From JAANXG01 sp963731035 (GTDB lineage: Bacteria; Pseudomonadota; Gammaproteobacteria; Arenicellales; JAANXG01): 64,000 nucleotides of DNA. The position numbers were made by a program, and so were the translations under genes. This document shows positions 35,046-43,582 of the stretch, piece by piece; position 1 is the first letter of the stretch; every line of letters begins with the position of its first letter. The stretch covers positions 1 to 64,000 of the forward strand of contig CAVSUY010000005.1 in NCBI GenBank assembly GCA_963731035.1. Reading direction: 5' to 3'. Below the pieces are notes generated by a model. That model made no database searches, was not told the origin of the DNA, and saw nothing but the letters and a program-made list of their open reading frames with translations.

Positions 35046-35786
35046 TCAGTCCCGGGTCTCGATCCGGTCTTCGATGTCGGTGACACCGGGTACGTGCCAC
35101 GCGTCCATGATGGCGAGCTTCTTCTCTTCCTTGCTGGCCACCGAGCCCAGCAGGATGACGACGCCGTCTGTCGTGGCAATGGAAATCTGATCGGCGTGCA
35201 CCAGGGGATCCTTCTCCAGTACCATGCGTACGACGTCGGTGATGTCGTCGTCCGTGTCCTCTTCCGGGGGTACTACATCGAGCTGGTTGTCCACGAACCG
35301 GCAGCCGTCCGTCCACCACATCGCCACTTCGGCGAGCCGCTTATGGGAAATGCTGCCGACGCGGCCCGACAGGGTGACGACACCATCTTGAATCGTGACC
35401 GTGATCATGCGCTTGTCCGTACCCGCGTCGTGAACCGTCTCGCTTCGCCCGCCGACGACAGTAATGAGGGTGTAATCCCGAAACACCGGCTCGCCGCTCA
35501 AGGCGGATTCCACCTCTCGCTTCAGTTCAAGGTTCTCTCGTCGGGCCACCGGCTTGACGTGCAGACGGTCGACGACGGAATGCGTTGCGCACCCCGCCAG
35601 CGCCTGAGAAGCACAAGCGACGGCGGCCCGCTTCTCGGCGATGCTTTCCGTCTCACCCGTCAGCGTCACCACGCCGTCGTTCTCGACGGCCACCGTCACC
35701 TGGGAGCGGTGCAGATTGACCCGGGTGTCCCGCTCCAGCGCCGCCTTTACCTTTTTGATGATGTCACCGGCCGTTCCGGAACCCAT
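35046..35786 (-). CDS. Triple BON-domain protein
   Basis: A 246-residue protein made of three BON domains (about residues 8-75, 88-165 and 175-243), each with the pattern I-x-V-x-V/x-N/D-G-V-V-T-L-x-G-x-V/E. Examples are ENDGVVTLTGETESIAEKRA, IQDGVVTLSGRVGSISHKRL and TTDGVVILLGSVASKEEKKL. There is no signal peptide, so it is cytosolic, unlike OsmY. BON domains bind phospholipid or other hydrophobic surfaces, and being last in the PHA operon it might bind granules. That role is inference. Confidence 0.85.
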   Translation of the reverse strand: MGSGTAGDIIKKVKAALERDTRVNLHRSQVTVAVENDGVVTLTGETESIAEKRAAVACASQALAGCATHSVVDRLHVKPVARRENLELKREVESALSGEPVFRDYTLITVVGGRSETVHDAGTDKRMITVTIQDGVVTLSGRVGSISHKRLAEVAMWWTDGCRFVDNQLDVVPPEEDTDDDITDVVRMVLEKDPLVHADQISIATTDGVVILLGSVASKEEKKLAIMDAWHVPGVTDIEDRIETRD

Positions 35787-35845
35787 GCCCTCGTATCTCC
35801 TCTTGCGAATTGTGTAATCGGAGACGGGTCAGTGGTTCTTAAAAC

Positions 35846-37726
35846 CTATCTCCGTAGAACGTAATGGCCGGGTGCATCATACAGAGGTTTGTATCCCTTG
35901 TCCGGCGCGCCCATCTGCGGCGGTTGTATCTCGCCGTCGGAATGTTCCCTGAGCCAGGCGTCCCATTCCGGCCACCACGAGCCCTTTCGTTCTTCGACTT
36001 CGGCATGCCAAGTGTCGGGTCCGACGTAGGGTGCGTCCGACGCCTTGTCGGCGATCTGGTAGACGCGGCCTTGGTGGCCGGGCTCGCTGACAACGCCGGC
36101 GTTGTGCCCGCCGCTGGTCAGCACGAACGTGATGTCGCTCTCCGTCAGGCCGTGGATCTTGTAAACGGACTTCCACGGGGCTATGTGGTCCGTTCGGGTG
36201 CCCACGGCGAACAGAGGCAGATGTATATCGCGCAGGGAGATGGGAGCGCCGTCGACCTCGTAACTATCCTGGGCCAATTCGTTGCGGAGGTACATCCGGC
36301 GCAGGTACTCGGAGTGCATGCGATAGGGCAGTCGCGTGCCGTCGGTGCTCCAGGCCATCAGGTCGATCATGGGGTAGCGTTCGCCTATCAGGTAATCGTG
36401 GACGATGTATGACCACACGAGGTCGTTTGAGCGCAGGAACTGGAATGTGCTCTTCATCTGCGATGAATCGAGATATCCCTGCTGCCACATCTGGTCCTCG
36501 AGGAAATCGACCTGGCTTTCGTCGATGAATAGCTCCAACTCGCCGGCCTCGGAGAAATCCGTCAGGCTCGCAAACAGCGTCAGGCTCGCCAGCCGGTCGT
36601 CTCCGTCCCGGCTCATGGCCGCCGTCGCGATCGACAGCAGCGTGCCGCCGAGACAGTACCCCACCCCGTGCACTTTGCGCCCCGGAACGATCGCATTGAT
36701 CGCATCCAGCGCCGCCAACACGCCCGATTTGCGGTAGTCGTCCATGCCGAAGTCCCTCTCTTCCTCGCCCGGGTTCTTCCAGGAGACCATGAACACCGTG
36801 TAACCCTGATTCACCAGCCAGCGTACCAGGGAGTTTTCAGGGGACAGGTCGAGAATGTAGTACTTCATGATCCAGGCTGGAATGAAAAGCACGGGTTCCG
36901 CCCGGACCTTGCTGGTGGACGGCGCGTACTGGATCAGCTCCATGAGCTGATCGCGATACACGACCTTGCCGGGGGTGACCGCCACCTTCCTGCCGGGCGT
37001 GAACTCCTCGGCGCCCACCGGAGGCTTCTTGTAGACGTAGCGCTGGACGTCCTCCAACCAGTTGATGAAGCCGAGTACGAAGTTCATACCGCCCGTATCG
37101 AGGGTCCGTTTGATGACTTCGGGATTCAAGAACGGCACGTTGCTCGGCGAGAGCATGTCCAGCATCTGCCGTGAGGTGAAATTAACCACCTGGCCATGAT
37201 GCTCGCTCACGCCTTCCATGTTGCTGGTGGCATTATGCAGCCACTGCTGGGTGAGGAGGAACGACTGCTGAAATACGTTGAACGGCCATTGTCTCCATTC
37301 GTCGGCCTTGAAACGGTGATCGTGGGGCAGGGGCTCGATACACGGCTCGCAGGCATCGCTGCGCGGCGCCCGGGGCAGAAATGCCGCAAGCCGCATCGCC
37401 TTGCGCCAGGCTTTCTCTACGAGTTGTCCCTGCTTGCCCGGCGAGGTGGCGAGGTGCCACGCCCAGTCCGCGTAGGCTCCCATGATGGAGGCGGGCGATA
37501 TACCCCCCGTAGCATGACCGAGCCAGGCATGGGCGAGGCGGTCCAGGTTCCGCCGGCTGCCTTCGGTAACATCGTCGTCCTGGTCCACGGGCGGCGCGGC
37601 GGCGCGCTTGCCGGCTTCCAAACGGGGCGCCGGAGCCGTCGGCCTCGCCGGCGGGGCGGCCGGGCGTGGGCCGCGGTCCCTGGAAGCGTCTTTCACGGTG
37701 TCGGTTTTCTCAACGATGCTGCTCAT
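35846..37726 (-). CDS. phaC: Class I poly(R)-hydroxyalkanoate synthase
   Basis: A 626-residue PHA synthase. The nucleophile is Cys358 in the lipase-like box GYCLGG, with Asp513 (GTRTDHIAPWKSVY) and His541 (LTSGGHNAGVVSEPG) completing the triad. The Asp-His spacing of 28 equals that of the Ralstonia class I enzyme. N-terminal PhaC_N features include WPFNVFQQSFLLTQQWL. About 60 residues at the N-terminus are Pro/Ala-rich and disordered. It polymerises hydroxyacyl-CoA on granules. It is third in a minus-strand operon after a phasin-like gene and a reductase gene. Confidence 0.93.
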   Translation of the reverse strand: MSSIVEKTDTVKDASRDRGPRPAAPPARPTAPAPRLEAGKRAAAPPVDQDDDVTEGSRRNLDRLAHAWLGHATGGISPASIMGAYADWAWHLATSPGKQGQLVEKAWRKAMRLAAFLPRAPRSDACEPCIEPLPHDHRFKADEWRQWPFNVFQQSFLLTQQWLHNATSNMEGVSEHHGQVVNFTSRQMLDMLSPSNVPFLNPEVIKRTLDTGGMNFVLGFINWLEDVQRYVYKKPPVGAEEFTPGRKVAVTPGKVVYRDQLMELIQYAPSTSKVRAEPVLFIPAWIMKYYILDLSPENSLVRWLVNQGYTVFMVSWKNPGEEERDFGMDDYRKSGVLAALDAINAIVPGRKVHGVGYCLGGTLLSIATAAMSRDGDDRLASLTLFASLTDFSEAGELELFIDESQVDFLEDQMWQQGYLDSSQMKSTFQFLRSNDLVWSYIVHDYLIGERYPMIDLMAWSTDGTRLPYRMHSEYLRRMYLRNELAQDSYEVDGAPISLRDIHLPLFAVGTRTDHIAPWKSVYKIHGLTESDITFVLTSGGHNAGVVSEPGHQGRVYQIADKASDAPYVGPDTWHAEVEERKGSWWPEWDAWLREHSDGEIQPPQMGAPDKGYKPLYDAPGHYVLRR

Positions 37727-37740
37727 GGTCGAATCTCTAT

Positions 37741-38502
37741 TCAGATGCGCAGGCCTCCGTCCACCTCGAGCACCCGGCCGTTGAAATACTCGTTCTCCAG
37801 AATATAGACGGCCGTATGGCCGATTTCCTCGGGTTTGGCGAGTCTTCGCAGGGGAATCCTGGCGACGATCCTGTCCAGTATCTTTTCCGGTATGTTCGCC
37901 ACCATCTTCGTGTCGCTGAACCCGGGTGCGATCGCGGCCACACGTATCCCATGGCGACTCAACTCGTTGGCCCAGGTTACGGTCATCGCGGCAACTCCGG
38001 CCTTGGCGGCTGAGTAGTTGGTCTGCCCTATGTTCCCGGCTCGCGATATGCTCGAGATGTTTATGATCACGCCGCCATTCCCGCCTTCGATCATCCTGAC
38101 TGCGGCTTCGCGGGCACAGAGGAAAACACCGCGCAGATCGACATTGATTACCGAGTTCCAGTCTTCCAAGGACATCTTTCCTGTCACCCTGCCCTCCTTG
38201 GCTTTCACCAGCAGTCCGTCGCGGGTGATGCCGGCGTTGTTGATTACCGCATCGAGCCGCCCGAAATCCGCAGTCACCTTCTCGAACAAGGTCTCGACCG
38301 GCGACTCATCCGAGACGTCTGCGAGGTAATACCGCGCATCGTGTCCGGCGTCGGTGCACAGCCGCTGCGTTTCCGCTACATCGTCCTCGGCCATGTCCAC
38401 CAAGGCCAGCCGGGCACCTTTCGCTGCGACCATGCGGGCCGTCTTTCGTCCCAGTCCCCGGCCCGCGCCGGTCACCACGACTACCTTGCCGCCGAGATCC
38501 AT
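37741..38502 (-). CDS. SDR reductase, FabG/PhaB-like
   Basis: A 253-residue classical SDR: VVVVTGAGRGLGRKTARMVA, INNAGITRDGLLVKAKEGRV, Ser150/151, Tyr163 and Lys167 (TNYSAAKAGVAAM), and VLEVDGGLRI at the end. ITRDGLL is shared by beta-ketoacyl-ACP and acetoacetyl-CoA reductases. Being directly upstream of phaC by 15 bases, it most likely supplies (R)-3-hydroxyacyl-CoA. A pure FabG role is possible. Confidence 0.88.
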   Translation of the reverse strand: MDLGGKVVVVTGAGRGLGRKTARMVAAKGARLALVDMAEDDVAETQRLCTDAGHDARYYLADVSDESPVETLFEKVTADFGRLDAVINNAGITRDGLLVKAKEGRVTGKMSLEDWNSVINVDLRGVFLCAREAAVRMIEGGNGGVIINISSISRAGNIGQTNYSAAKAGVAAMTVTWANELSRHGIRVAAIAPGFSDTKMVANIPEKILDRIVARIPLRRLAKPEEIGHTAVYILENEYFNGRVLEVDGGLRI

Positions 38503-38605
38503 GAAACGACTCCTGCTTGCAGAATGAATTTGGGAATCACAACGGCCGCCGAACGGCCCCGTGCCGGCGGCTCATGCCGACCCGCTGCCTGAACCGGTGC
38601 GCGGC

Positions 38606-39166
38606 TTAGCTTTTGGTCTGTTTGGTCTTGCGTGCGCTACCTGCTGCGGCCTTGGACGATTGGCTGGACGCGGACTTGTTCGGTGATCTACTTCCCGTCT
38701 TTGCGCCCGACCCCGCTGTCGAGGTCGTCCAGTTCGAGAGCCATTGCTCCTGAATCGACATGGACTGACGCACCATGTCCTGCCAGTTCTCCAGCATCGC
38801 TTCGCCGGGGTTCTGTGGTACCGGTGCCGTGGCTCGCAACATGTCGAACCAGACTTTCCAAAGCCTGCGCTGCAGGTCGCTCCACATCTCGAGGCCTTCC
38901 TCGAGCTGGCTCACCGCCTGGGCAAAGGCTTCCGGTGCGCCCTCGACGCCCTCGATGTTTTCGGCGAAAGCCATCAACGACCGCTTCTGGGTGTCCAGTG
39001 CGGTGGTCACCTGCTTCTCCATGACGTCCGCCGCCTTGCGCCAGTTGGCCGGCGACGCCTCGGCGCCTGGACTTTGCAGGGACGCCAGCCAGTCGGTCAT
39101 TACTTTCTGCTGTTGATTTACCCAGGTACGCTGGAATTCGGCGATTTGCTCTTGCCATTGTGACAT
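38606..39166 (-). CDS. Phasin-like PHA granule protein
   Basis: A 186-residue protein starting at ATG 39166 with GGAGG upstream. Most of it is amphipathic helix (MSQWQEQIAEFQRTWVNQQQ, AFAQAVSQLEEGLEMWSDLQ), rich in Trp, Gln and Glu. The tail is Ser/Lys/Ala-rich and basic (AAAGSARKTKQTKS), resembling phasins that also touch DNA. Similarity to PhaE, the partner subunit of class III synthases, is noticeable in the W-L/Q-x-x-L repeats, but PhaC here is class I and PhaE is larger. It is first of the operon with the reductase, phaC and BON genes. Confidence 0.72.
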   Translation of the reverse strand: MSQWQEQIAEFQRTWVNQQQKVMTDWLASLQSPGAEASPANWRKAADVMEKQVTTALDTQKRSLMAFAENIEGVEGAPEAFAQAVSQLEEGLEMWSDLQRRLWKVWFDMLRATAPVPQNPGEAMLENWQDMVRQSMSIQEQWLSNWTTSTAGSGAKTGSRSPNKSASSQSSKAAAGSARKTKQTKS

Positions 39167-39263
39167 CTTGCTGTCCTCCGGATCTCCGGTCGAGATCGAC
39201 TGTGTGGTGATAGCGCTATAGAACCAATAAGACAAAAATTAACCTGCCGCGTTCGATTTCATG

Positions 39264-39277
39264 CTGATCTGAATCAA
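39264..39277 (-). promoter_or_regulatory. FNR/ANR-type box facing the PHA operon
   Basis: CTGATCTGAATCAA differs from TTGAT-N4-ATCAA at one base. If centred at -41.5, transcription to the left would start near 39229, with TAATTT (39241-39236 on the minus strand) as a plausible -10 box, about 60 bases before the phasin ATG. It shares the divergent region with the box of the first N-ATPase operon. Confidence 0.4.
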
Positions 39278-39386
39278 GTACCCAACCGGTAGCCCCGCCC
39301 CATTGACCACGACCTGGCGGAGCCAGCCCGCAGGTCGACGCGCGGCGGGCAGGCGTCGGACGAGGCGCGGCTTGCCAGCCACGGGG

Positions 39387-39400
39387 TTGATATGGATCAA
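39387..39400 (+). promoter_or_regulatory. FNR/ANR-type box before the first N-ATPase operon
   Basis: TTGATATGGATCAA is a perfect TTGAT-N4-ATCAA palindrome, 37 bases before the atpD ATG. At -41.5 spacing the start of transcription would be near 39435, with TAACGT at about 39424-39429 as the -10 box, implying a very short leader. The regulator itself is not in the window. Confidence 0.6.
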
Positions 39401-39437
39401 TACCCACCGGCACCCGATAACGTTAACGTGTCGGAAT

Positions 39438-40892
39438 ATGAAAACGATTACCGACGCAGCCCCGGCCGATGTGCCCGCCGGTCGGGAGCCGGCCGCCGGA
39501 GGCACGGTGCGGGTCAGCGGCTCCGTGGTGGACGTCCGGTTTCCGTCACGGGAGTTGCCCCTGGTTAACACGGCACTGGCCGTGGAATGGGATGGACCCC
39601 ATAAGCTGATCCTCGAAGTCCAGGCCCATCTCGATCACCAGACCGTTCGCGCAGTCGCCATGCAGGACACCTCGGGCCTGGGCTGCGGCGTGCCGGTACG
39701 CGACCTGGGCGCTCCGATCAGCATCCCCGTCGGGCCGGATATTCTCGGCCGCCTGATCGACGTCGTGGGTGATCCCATCGATCATGGTCTTCCTTTCGCG
39801 GAAGACGTCCCGCGTGCGGCGATTCACCGCCGGGCGCCCACACTCAAGCGCCAGGGCAGCTCCCGGGAGATATTCGAAACCGGCATCAAGGTGATCGACC
39901 TGTTGGTGCCCCTCGTGCGCGGCGGCAAGGCCGGCATGTTCGGCGGTGCCGGCGTGGGCAAGACTGTCCTGCTCATGGAGCTGATCCGCACCACCGTGAA
40001 GTCCTACCAGGGGGTGTCGGTCTTCGCCGGCATCGGGGAGCGGTCACGCGAGGGACACGAGCTCTTGCTGGAGCTGAAGCGCTCTGGTGTGCTGAAGGAT
40101 ACGACGCTTGTATTCGGCCAGATGAACGAGCCGCCGGGCGCCCGCTGGCGAGCCGGTATGACGGCCCTGAGCGTGGCCGAGTACTTTCGCGACCAGAAGC
40201 ATCAGAACGTGCTGCTGCTGATAGACAATGTGTTCCGTTTCATACAAGCGGGCAGCGAAGTATCGGGGCTGCTCGGGCGGCTGCCGTCGCGGGTCGGCTA
40301 TCAGCCCACCCTGGCGACGGAGATCGCCGAGTTGGAGGAGCGCATCACGTCTGTCAGAGATGCCTCGGTGACTTCGATCCAGGCGGTGTACGTACCGGCC
40401 GACGACTTTACCGATCCGGCGGTGGCCGAGACTTTCACTCACCTGGACGCCTCCATCGTGCTCAGCCGGGAGATGGCCAGCCAGGGCCTGTATCCCGCCA
40501 TTGACCCCCTATCCTCCAGCTCGGTGCTGCTGGATCCGCTGGTCGTGGGGGCCGAGCACTACGAGACCGCGGAGCGCGTTCGCAGGCTCATCGAGCGCTA
40601 TCGGGAGCTGCAGGAAATCATTTCATTGTTCGGGGTCGAGGAGCTGAGCACCGCGGACCGTCGCTCCGTGCGCCGCGCCCGGCGCCTCATCCGCTTCCTG
40701 ACTCAGCCCTTCGAAGTGACTTCCCAGTTCACCGGCCAGCCGGGAGTATCCGTGAACACTGAGGACACGCTGGCCGGGTGCCGCGCCATTCTGGACGGGC
40801 ACACGGATGACTGGGCCGAGGAGTCCTTCTACATGACCGGCGCCCTGGGCGATGCCCGGGAGGCCGAGAAGCACGGCACGGCGCCGTCATGA
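39438..40892 (+). CDS. atpD: N-ATPase F1 subunit beta, copy 1
   Basis: A 484-residue catalytic beta subunit. Walker A is GGAGVGKT (169-176), with the following SVFAGIGERSREGHEL, FGQMNEPPGARWR and LLLIDNVFRF (Walker B), and PSRVGYQPTL. It begins the operon beta-epsilon-Q-R-a-c-b-alpha-gamma, the order of the alternative N-type F1Fo-ATPases, which are usually extra to a normal F-ATPase. ATG 39438 lacks an evident Shine-Dalgarno site. It overlaps atpC by four bases. Confidence 0.93.
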   Translation: MKTITDAAPADVPAGREPAAGGTVRVSGSVVDVRFPSRELPLVNTALAVEWDGPHKLILEVQAHLDHQTVRAVAMQDTSGLGCGVPVRDLGAPISIPVGPDILGRLIDVVGDPIDHGLPFAEDVPRAAIHRRAPTLKRQGSSREIFETGIKVIDLLVPLVRGGKAGMFGGAGVGKTVLLMELIRTTVKSYQGVSVFAGIGERSREGHELLLELKRSGVLKDTTLVFGQMNEPPGARWRAGMTALSVAEYFRDQKHQNVLLLIDNVFRFIQAGSEVSGLLGRLPSRVGYQPTLATEIAELEERITSVRDASVTSIQAVYVPADDFTDPAVAETFTHLDASIVLSREMASQGLYPAIDPLSSSSVLLDPLVVGAEHYETAERVRRLIERYRELQEIISLFGVEELSTADRRSVRRARRLIRFLTQPFEVTSQFTGQPGVSVNTEDTLAGCRAILDGHTDDWAEESFYMTGALGDAREAEKHGTAPS

Positions 40893-41341
40893 GGCTGGTG
40901 ATTACTACACCGGTGTCGATCGTCGTAGACGAGGATAATGTGCGGTACGTCCGGGGCGAGGACGCGACCGGCGACTTCGGAATCGAGCCGGGTCACGCTG
41001 AGTTCATCACGGCGTTGGAGATATCCGTACTGAGCTGGCGCGATAGCACCGGCGCCGAGCACCACGCGGCCGTACGGGGCGGTGTCCTGAGCGTCAGCGG
41101 TGACACCGTTGATGTGGCCACCCGGCAGGCTGTGGGGGAGGATACGCTCGAGCGCCTGGACCGGGCGATCCTTGAGCGATTTCGGGAGGAGGCCCGGGAA
41201 GAGGAGGAAGAGTGGATGTCCGCGGCGCGGCTGCACGTCGCCATGGTCCGCCAGCTTCAGCGCTACCTGGATGCCGGCCATCCCGCGACGTCGGCGCGGC
41301 GCAATCCCTACAATCCCTCGGTAGAGGGCGACGCGGGATGA
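40889..41341 (+). CDS. atpC: N-ATPase F1 subunit epsilon, copy 1
   Basis: A 150-residue epsilon subunit. The N-terminal beta-sandwich has IEPGHAEFITALEISVLSWR, and the C-terminal helices (ERLDRAILERFREEAREEEE) are highly charged. It overlaps atpD (ATGA) and atpQ (ATGA) by four bases each, showing translational coupling. Epsilon connects F1 to the c ring and can inhibit ATP hydrolysis. Confidence 0.88.
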   Translation: MRLVITTPVSIVVDEDNVRYVRGEDATGDFGIEPGHAEFITALEISVLSWRDSTGAEHHAAVRGGVLSVSGDTVDVATRQAVGEDTLERLDRAILERFREEAREEEEEWMSAARLHVAMVRQLQRYLDAGHPATSARRNPYNPSVEGDAG

Positions 41342-41628
41342 ACAGGACCGAACCCAACAATGGCAAGCGGAGGCTGGTGGGAGCCGTGCGTCGCCGCCAG
41401 TGGGAGCGCCGTGAATGGGAAACTAGAGGCGAACGCTCGGTGTGGCGGAACCTGGCGATGTTCGGTGCGCTCGGCTGGTTGATCATTATTCCGACCCTGA
41501 TCGGCCTGGTCGCGGGCCGTTGGCTCGATGGAATCCTGGACACGGGCATCACCATGACCGCGGCGGGGATCTTCGTGGGCGTGTGCGTGGGTGGATTGCT
41601 GGCGTGGCAACGGATGAACCGCGAGTGA
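41338..41628 (+). CDS. atpQ: N-ATPase accessory membrane protein AtpQ, copy 1
   Basis: A 96-residue AtpI-like protein: a basic N-terminus (RRRQWERREWETRGER) followed by two hydrophobic segments (MFGALGWLIIIPTLIGLVAG and MTAAGIFVGVCVGGLLAW). Position between epsilon and the small three-helix protein is the hallmark of N-ATPase operons. AtpI-type proteins help assemble c rings, and AtpQ may do likewise. ATG 41338 overlaps the atpC stop. Confidence 0.82.
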   Translation: MNRTEPNNGKRRLVGAVRRRQWERREWETRGERSVWRNLAMFGALGWLIIIPTLIGLVAGRWLDGILDTGITMTAAGIFVGVCVGGLLAWQRMNRE

Positions 41629-41633
41629 ATGCC

Positions 41634-41888
41634 ATGGTGACCATCGTCAGCGCGCTGGCCGGCCTGGCCCTGGGCGGCGTCTACTTTTACCTTCTTCACC
41701 GCAACGTTCAACGGCAGGTAGCCGCCGCTTCACCCACGGTATTCATGCTGCATACCGTCGCCCGCCTGGCTTTAGCAGTCGCCGTCTTCTGGTGGATCGC
41801 CCAACAGGGGGCTCTGCCATTGTTGGCCGCGCTCGCAGGTTTCATCGCCGTGCGCTTCGCAATGGTTCGAATTCTCGGAACGGTGTAG
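41634..41888 (+). CDS. atpR: N-ATPase accessory membrane protein AtpR, copy 1
   Basis: An 84-residue protein with three hydrophobic segments (VSALAGLALGGVYFYLL, LHTVARLALAVAVFWWIAQQ, ALPLLAALAGFIAVRFAMVR). Arg within the last segment (FIAVRF) is seen in AtpR, which is thought to interact with the c subunit or support its insertion. A GTG at 41625 overlapping the atpQ stop (GTGA) is an alternative start in frame. Confidence 0.78.
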   Translation: MVTIVSALAGLALGGVYFYLLHRNVQRQVAAASPTVFMLHTVARLALAVAVFWWIAQQGALPLLAALAGFIAVRFAMVRILGTV

Positions 41889-41891
41889 GCG

Positions 41892-42563
41892 ATGGATTCC
41901 AGTCCTCTCACTACGACGGTGTTGTTCCACGTCGGCCCGGTGCCGGTCAGCGACGCGGTGGTCACGACCTGGGGATTGATGGTTGCGCTGACCGTGGTGT
42001 GCTACGCCGGCACGCGCCGGGCGACCGTCAACGCCGGGCCGTATCAGGAGATGCTGGAGATCGTGGTGGAGACCATCGAGCGCCAGATCGCGGGCGTACT
42101 CGACCGGAACGCCTGGCCCTACCTGGCGCTGCTCGGCACCTTGTTCATATTCCTGGCCATCGCCAACGTGCTGGCGGTCGTGCCCGGTCTCAAGTCTCCG
42201 ACGGCGCATATCGAGACACCCGCGGCACTGGCTCTGGTGGTGTTCTTCTCGGTGCACTTCTTCGGCATCCGTTCCCACGGGATTGGCCACTACCTGCGCC
42301 GCTACCTGCGTCCCAACGTGCTGATGCTGCCGTTGAACATACTTTCCGAGATCACTCGCACCTTTTCCCTGATGGTGCGCCTGTTCGGCAACATCATGAG
42401 CCACGAGCTGGTCATCGGCATCGTGGTGCTGCTGGCGGGATTGCTGGTTCCGGTTCCGTTCATGTTGCTGGGCCTGATGATCGGCATCATCCAGGCGTTC
42501 ATTTTCACCATCCTGGCCACGGTTTTCATCGGCGCGGCAATCGGCGCCGTCGACACAGAGTAA
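41892..42563 (+). CDS. atpB: N-ATPase Fo subunit a, copy 1
   Basis: A 223-residue subunit a. The essential Arg is in LMVRLFGNIMSHELVIGIVV, the segment that contacts the c-ring carboxylates, and NVLMLPLNILSEITRTFSLM precedes it. Five to six membrane segments are visible, the last IIQAFIFTILATVFIGAAIG. It forms the ion channel stator with subunit b. Confidence 0.9.
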   Translation: MDSSPLTTTVLFHVGPVPVSDAVVTTWGLMVALTVVCYAGTRRATVNAGPYQEMLEIVVETIERQIAGVLDRNAWPYLALLGTLFIFLAIANVLAVVPGLKSPTAHIETPAALALVVFFSVHFFGIRSHGIGHYLRRYLRPNVLMLPLNILSEITRTFSLMVRLFGNIMSHELVIGIVVLLAGLLVPVPFMLLGLMIGIIQAFIFTILATVFIGAAIGAVDTE

Positions 42564-42582
42564 TAAACAGGAGAATTCTTCA

Positions 42583-42825
42583 ATGACTCTCGAGATGTGG
42601 AGTGTAGTCGCCGCCGTAGTCGCCGTTTCCTTCGGCGCCATCGGCCCAGCCCTCGCCGAGGGGCGCGCCATCGCCGCCGCCATGGATGCGATCGCCCGCC
42701 AGCCCGAAGCCGCCGGCACTTTGTCGCGGACCCTTTTCGTGGGCCTGGCCATGGTGGAGACGATGGCCATCTACTGCCTGGTCATTGCGCTCCTGCTGCT
42801 TTACGCCAATCCATTCATCAGCTGA
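42583..42825 (+). CDS. atpE: N-ATPase Fo subunit c, copy 1
   Basis: An 80-residue c subunit with two membrane helices and the loop R-Q-P (AIARQPEAAG). In helix 1 a Glu (E26, GPALAEGRA) stands where Na+-type c rings have Gln32. The ion-carrying carboxylate is Glu59 (GLAMVETMAIYCL), followed by Thr60, Met61 and Tyr64. The Na+ signature is E-S-T-x-x-Y, so Ser is replaced by Thr and Thr by Met here. AGGAGA lies before the ATG. Confidence 0.92.
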   Translation: MTLEMWSVVAAVVAVSFGAIGPALAEGRAIAAAMDAIARQPEAAGTLSRTLFVGLAMVETMAIYCLVIALLLLYANPFIS

Positions 42826-42835
42826 TCGCCCCGTT

Positions 42836-43582
42836 ATGCACGTTGACTGGTGGACGCTGTCGCTGCAGGTGGTGAACTTCCTGGTTCTGATATGGCTGCT
42901 TCGGCGTTTCCTGTTTCGGCCGGTCAAGGATGTCGTTGCCCGGCGTAAGGAGCTGGCCGCCGCGGCGTCCGGTAAGCTGGAACAGGCGCGCAAGGAAGTC
43001 GAGGAAGAGAAGCATCGCTACGAGCAGGCCCGCCGCGAGCTCACCGAGGAACGGAGCCAGCTGGGCGCGAAGATGCACGACGAGCTCGCCCAGGAGCGGG
43101 AGAGGACGGTGAAGCAGGCGCGCGAGGAGGCCGAGAAGATGGTCGCGGATGCCCGCGACCGGATTGTGGACGAGCGCCGCAGCGTCCTCGAAGCGCTGCG
43201 TGGGGAGGTGGCGGATCTGGCCGCCGGCATGGCGGCGCATCTCCTGGCGGATGCCAGTCCGCAAACGTACGGCAAGCTCCTTCTGGAGCGGATCGGCCAG
43301 CGGCTGGAGCATCTTTCGGAGCGGGAAAAACGCCAGCTCGAGGTCGATCTCGCCGTACACGATACCGTGATGACGGTCACGACGGCGGTGCCGCTCGACG
43401 AGGCCGCCCGGCAGAAGTGGAGCAAACGGCTGCACGAGCTGCTTGCGACCTCGGCGTCCATTGAGTTCAAGACGGATGCGGACTTGATCGCCGGCGCAAT
43501 CCTCGAGCTGCCACACGCGGCGATCGAGTTCAGCTGGGCCGATCAGCTTGAGGCAGCCCGCGATCGGGTAAGCGCCACATGA
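42836..43582 (+). CDS. atpF: N-ATPase Fo subunit b with delta-like C-terminus, copy 1
   Basis: A 248-residue subunit b starting at ATG 42836. One membrane helix (LQVVNFLVLIWLLRRFLF) is followed by a long charged coiled coil to about residue 160. The last 70 residues (VMTVTTAVPLDEAARQKWSK, then FKTDADLIAGAILELPHAA) resemble the C-terminal part of subunit delta. No separate delta gene exists in the operon, so the extension probably takes over its clamp role at the top of F1. It overlaps atpA by four bases. Confidence 0.87.
   Translation: MHVDWWTLSLQVVNFLVLIWLLRRFLFRPVKDVVARRKELAAAASGKLEQARKEVEEEKHRYEQARRELTEERSQLGAKMHDELAQERERTVKQAREEAEKMVADARDRIVDERRSVLEALRGEVADLAAGMAAHLLADASPQTYGKLLLERIGQRLEHLSEREKRQLEVDLAVHDTVMTVTTAVPLDEAARQKWSKRLHELLATSASIEFKTDADLIAGAILELPHAAIEFSWADQLEAARDRVSAT

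Noticed and set aside
38606..39166. Reading the phasin-like gene as PhaE of a class III synthase
   Set aside because: The synthase here is 626 residues with class I layout, and the protein is shorter than PhaE with a basic tail, so the phasin-like call is safer.
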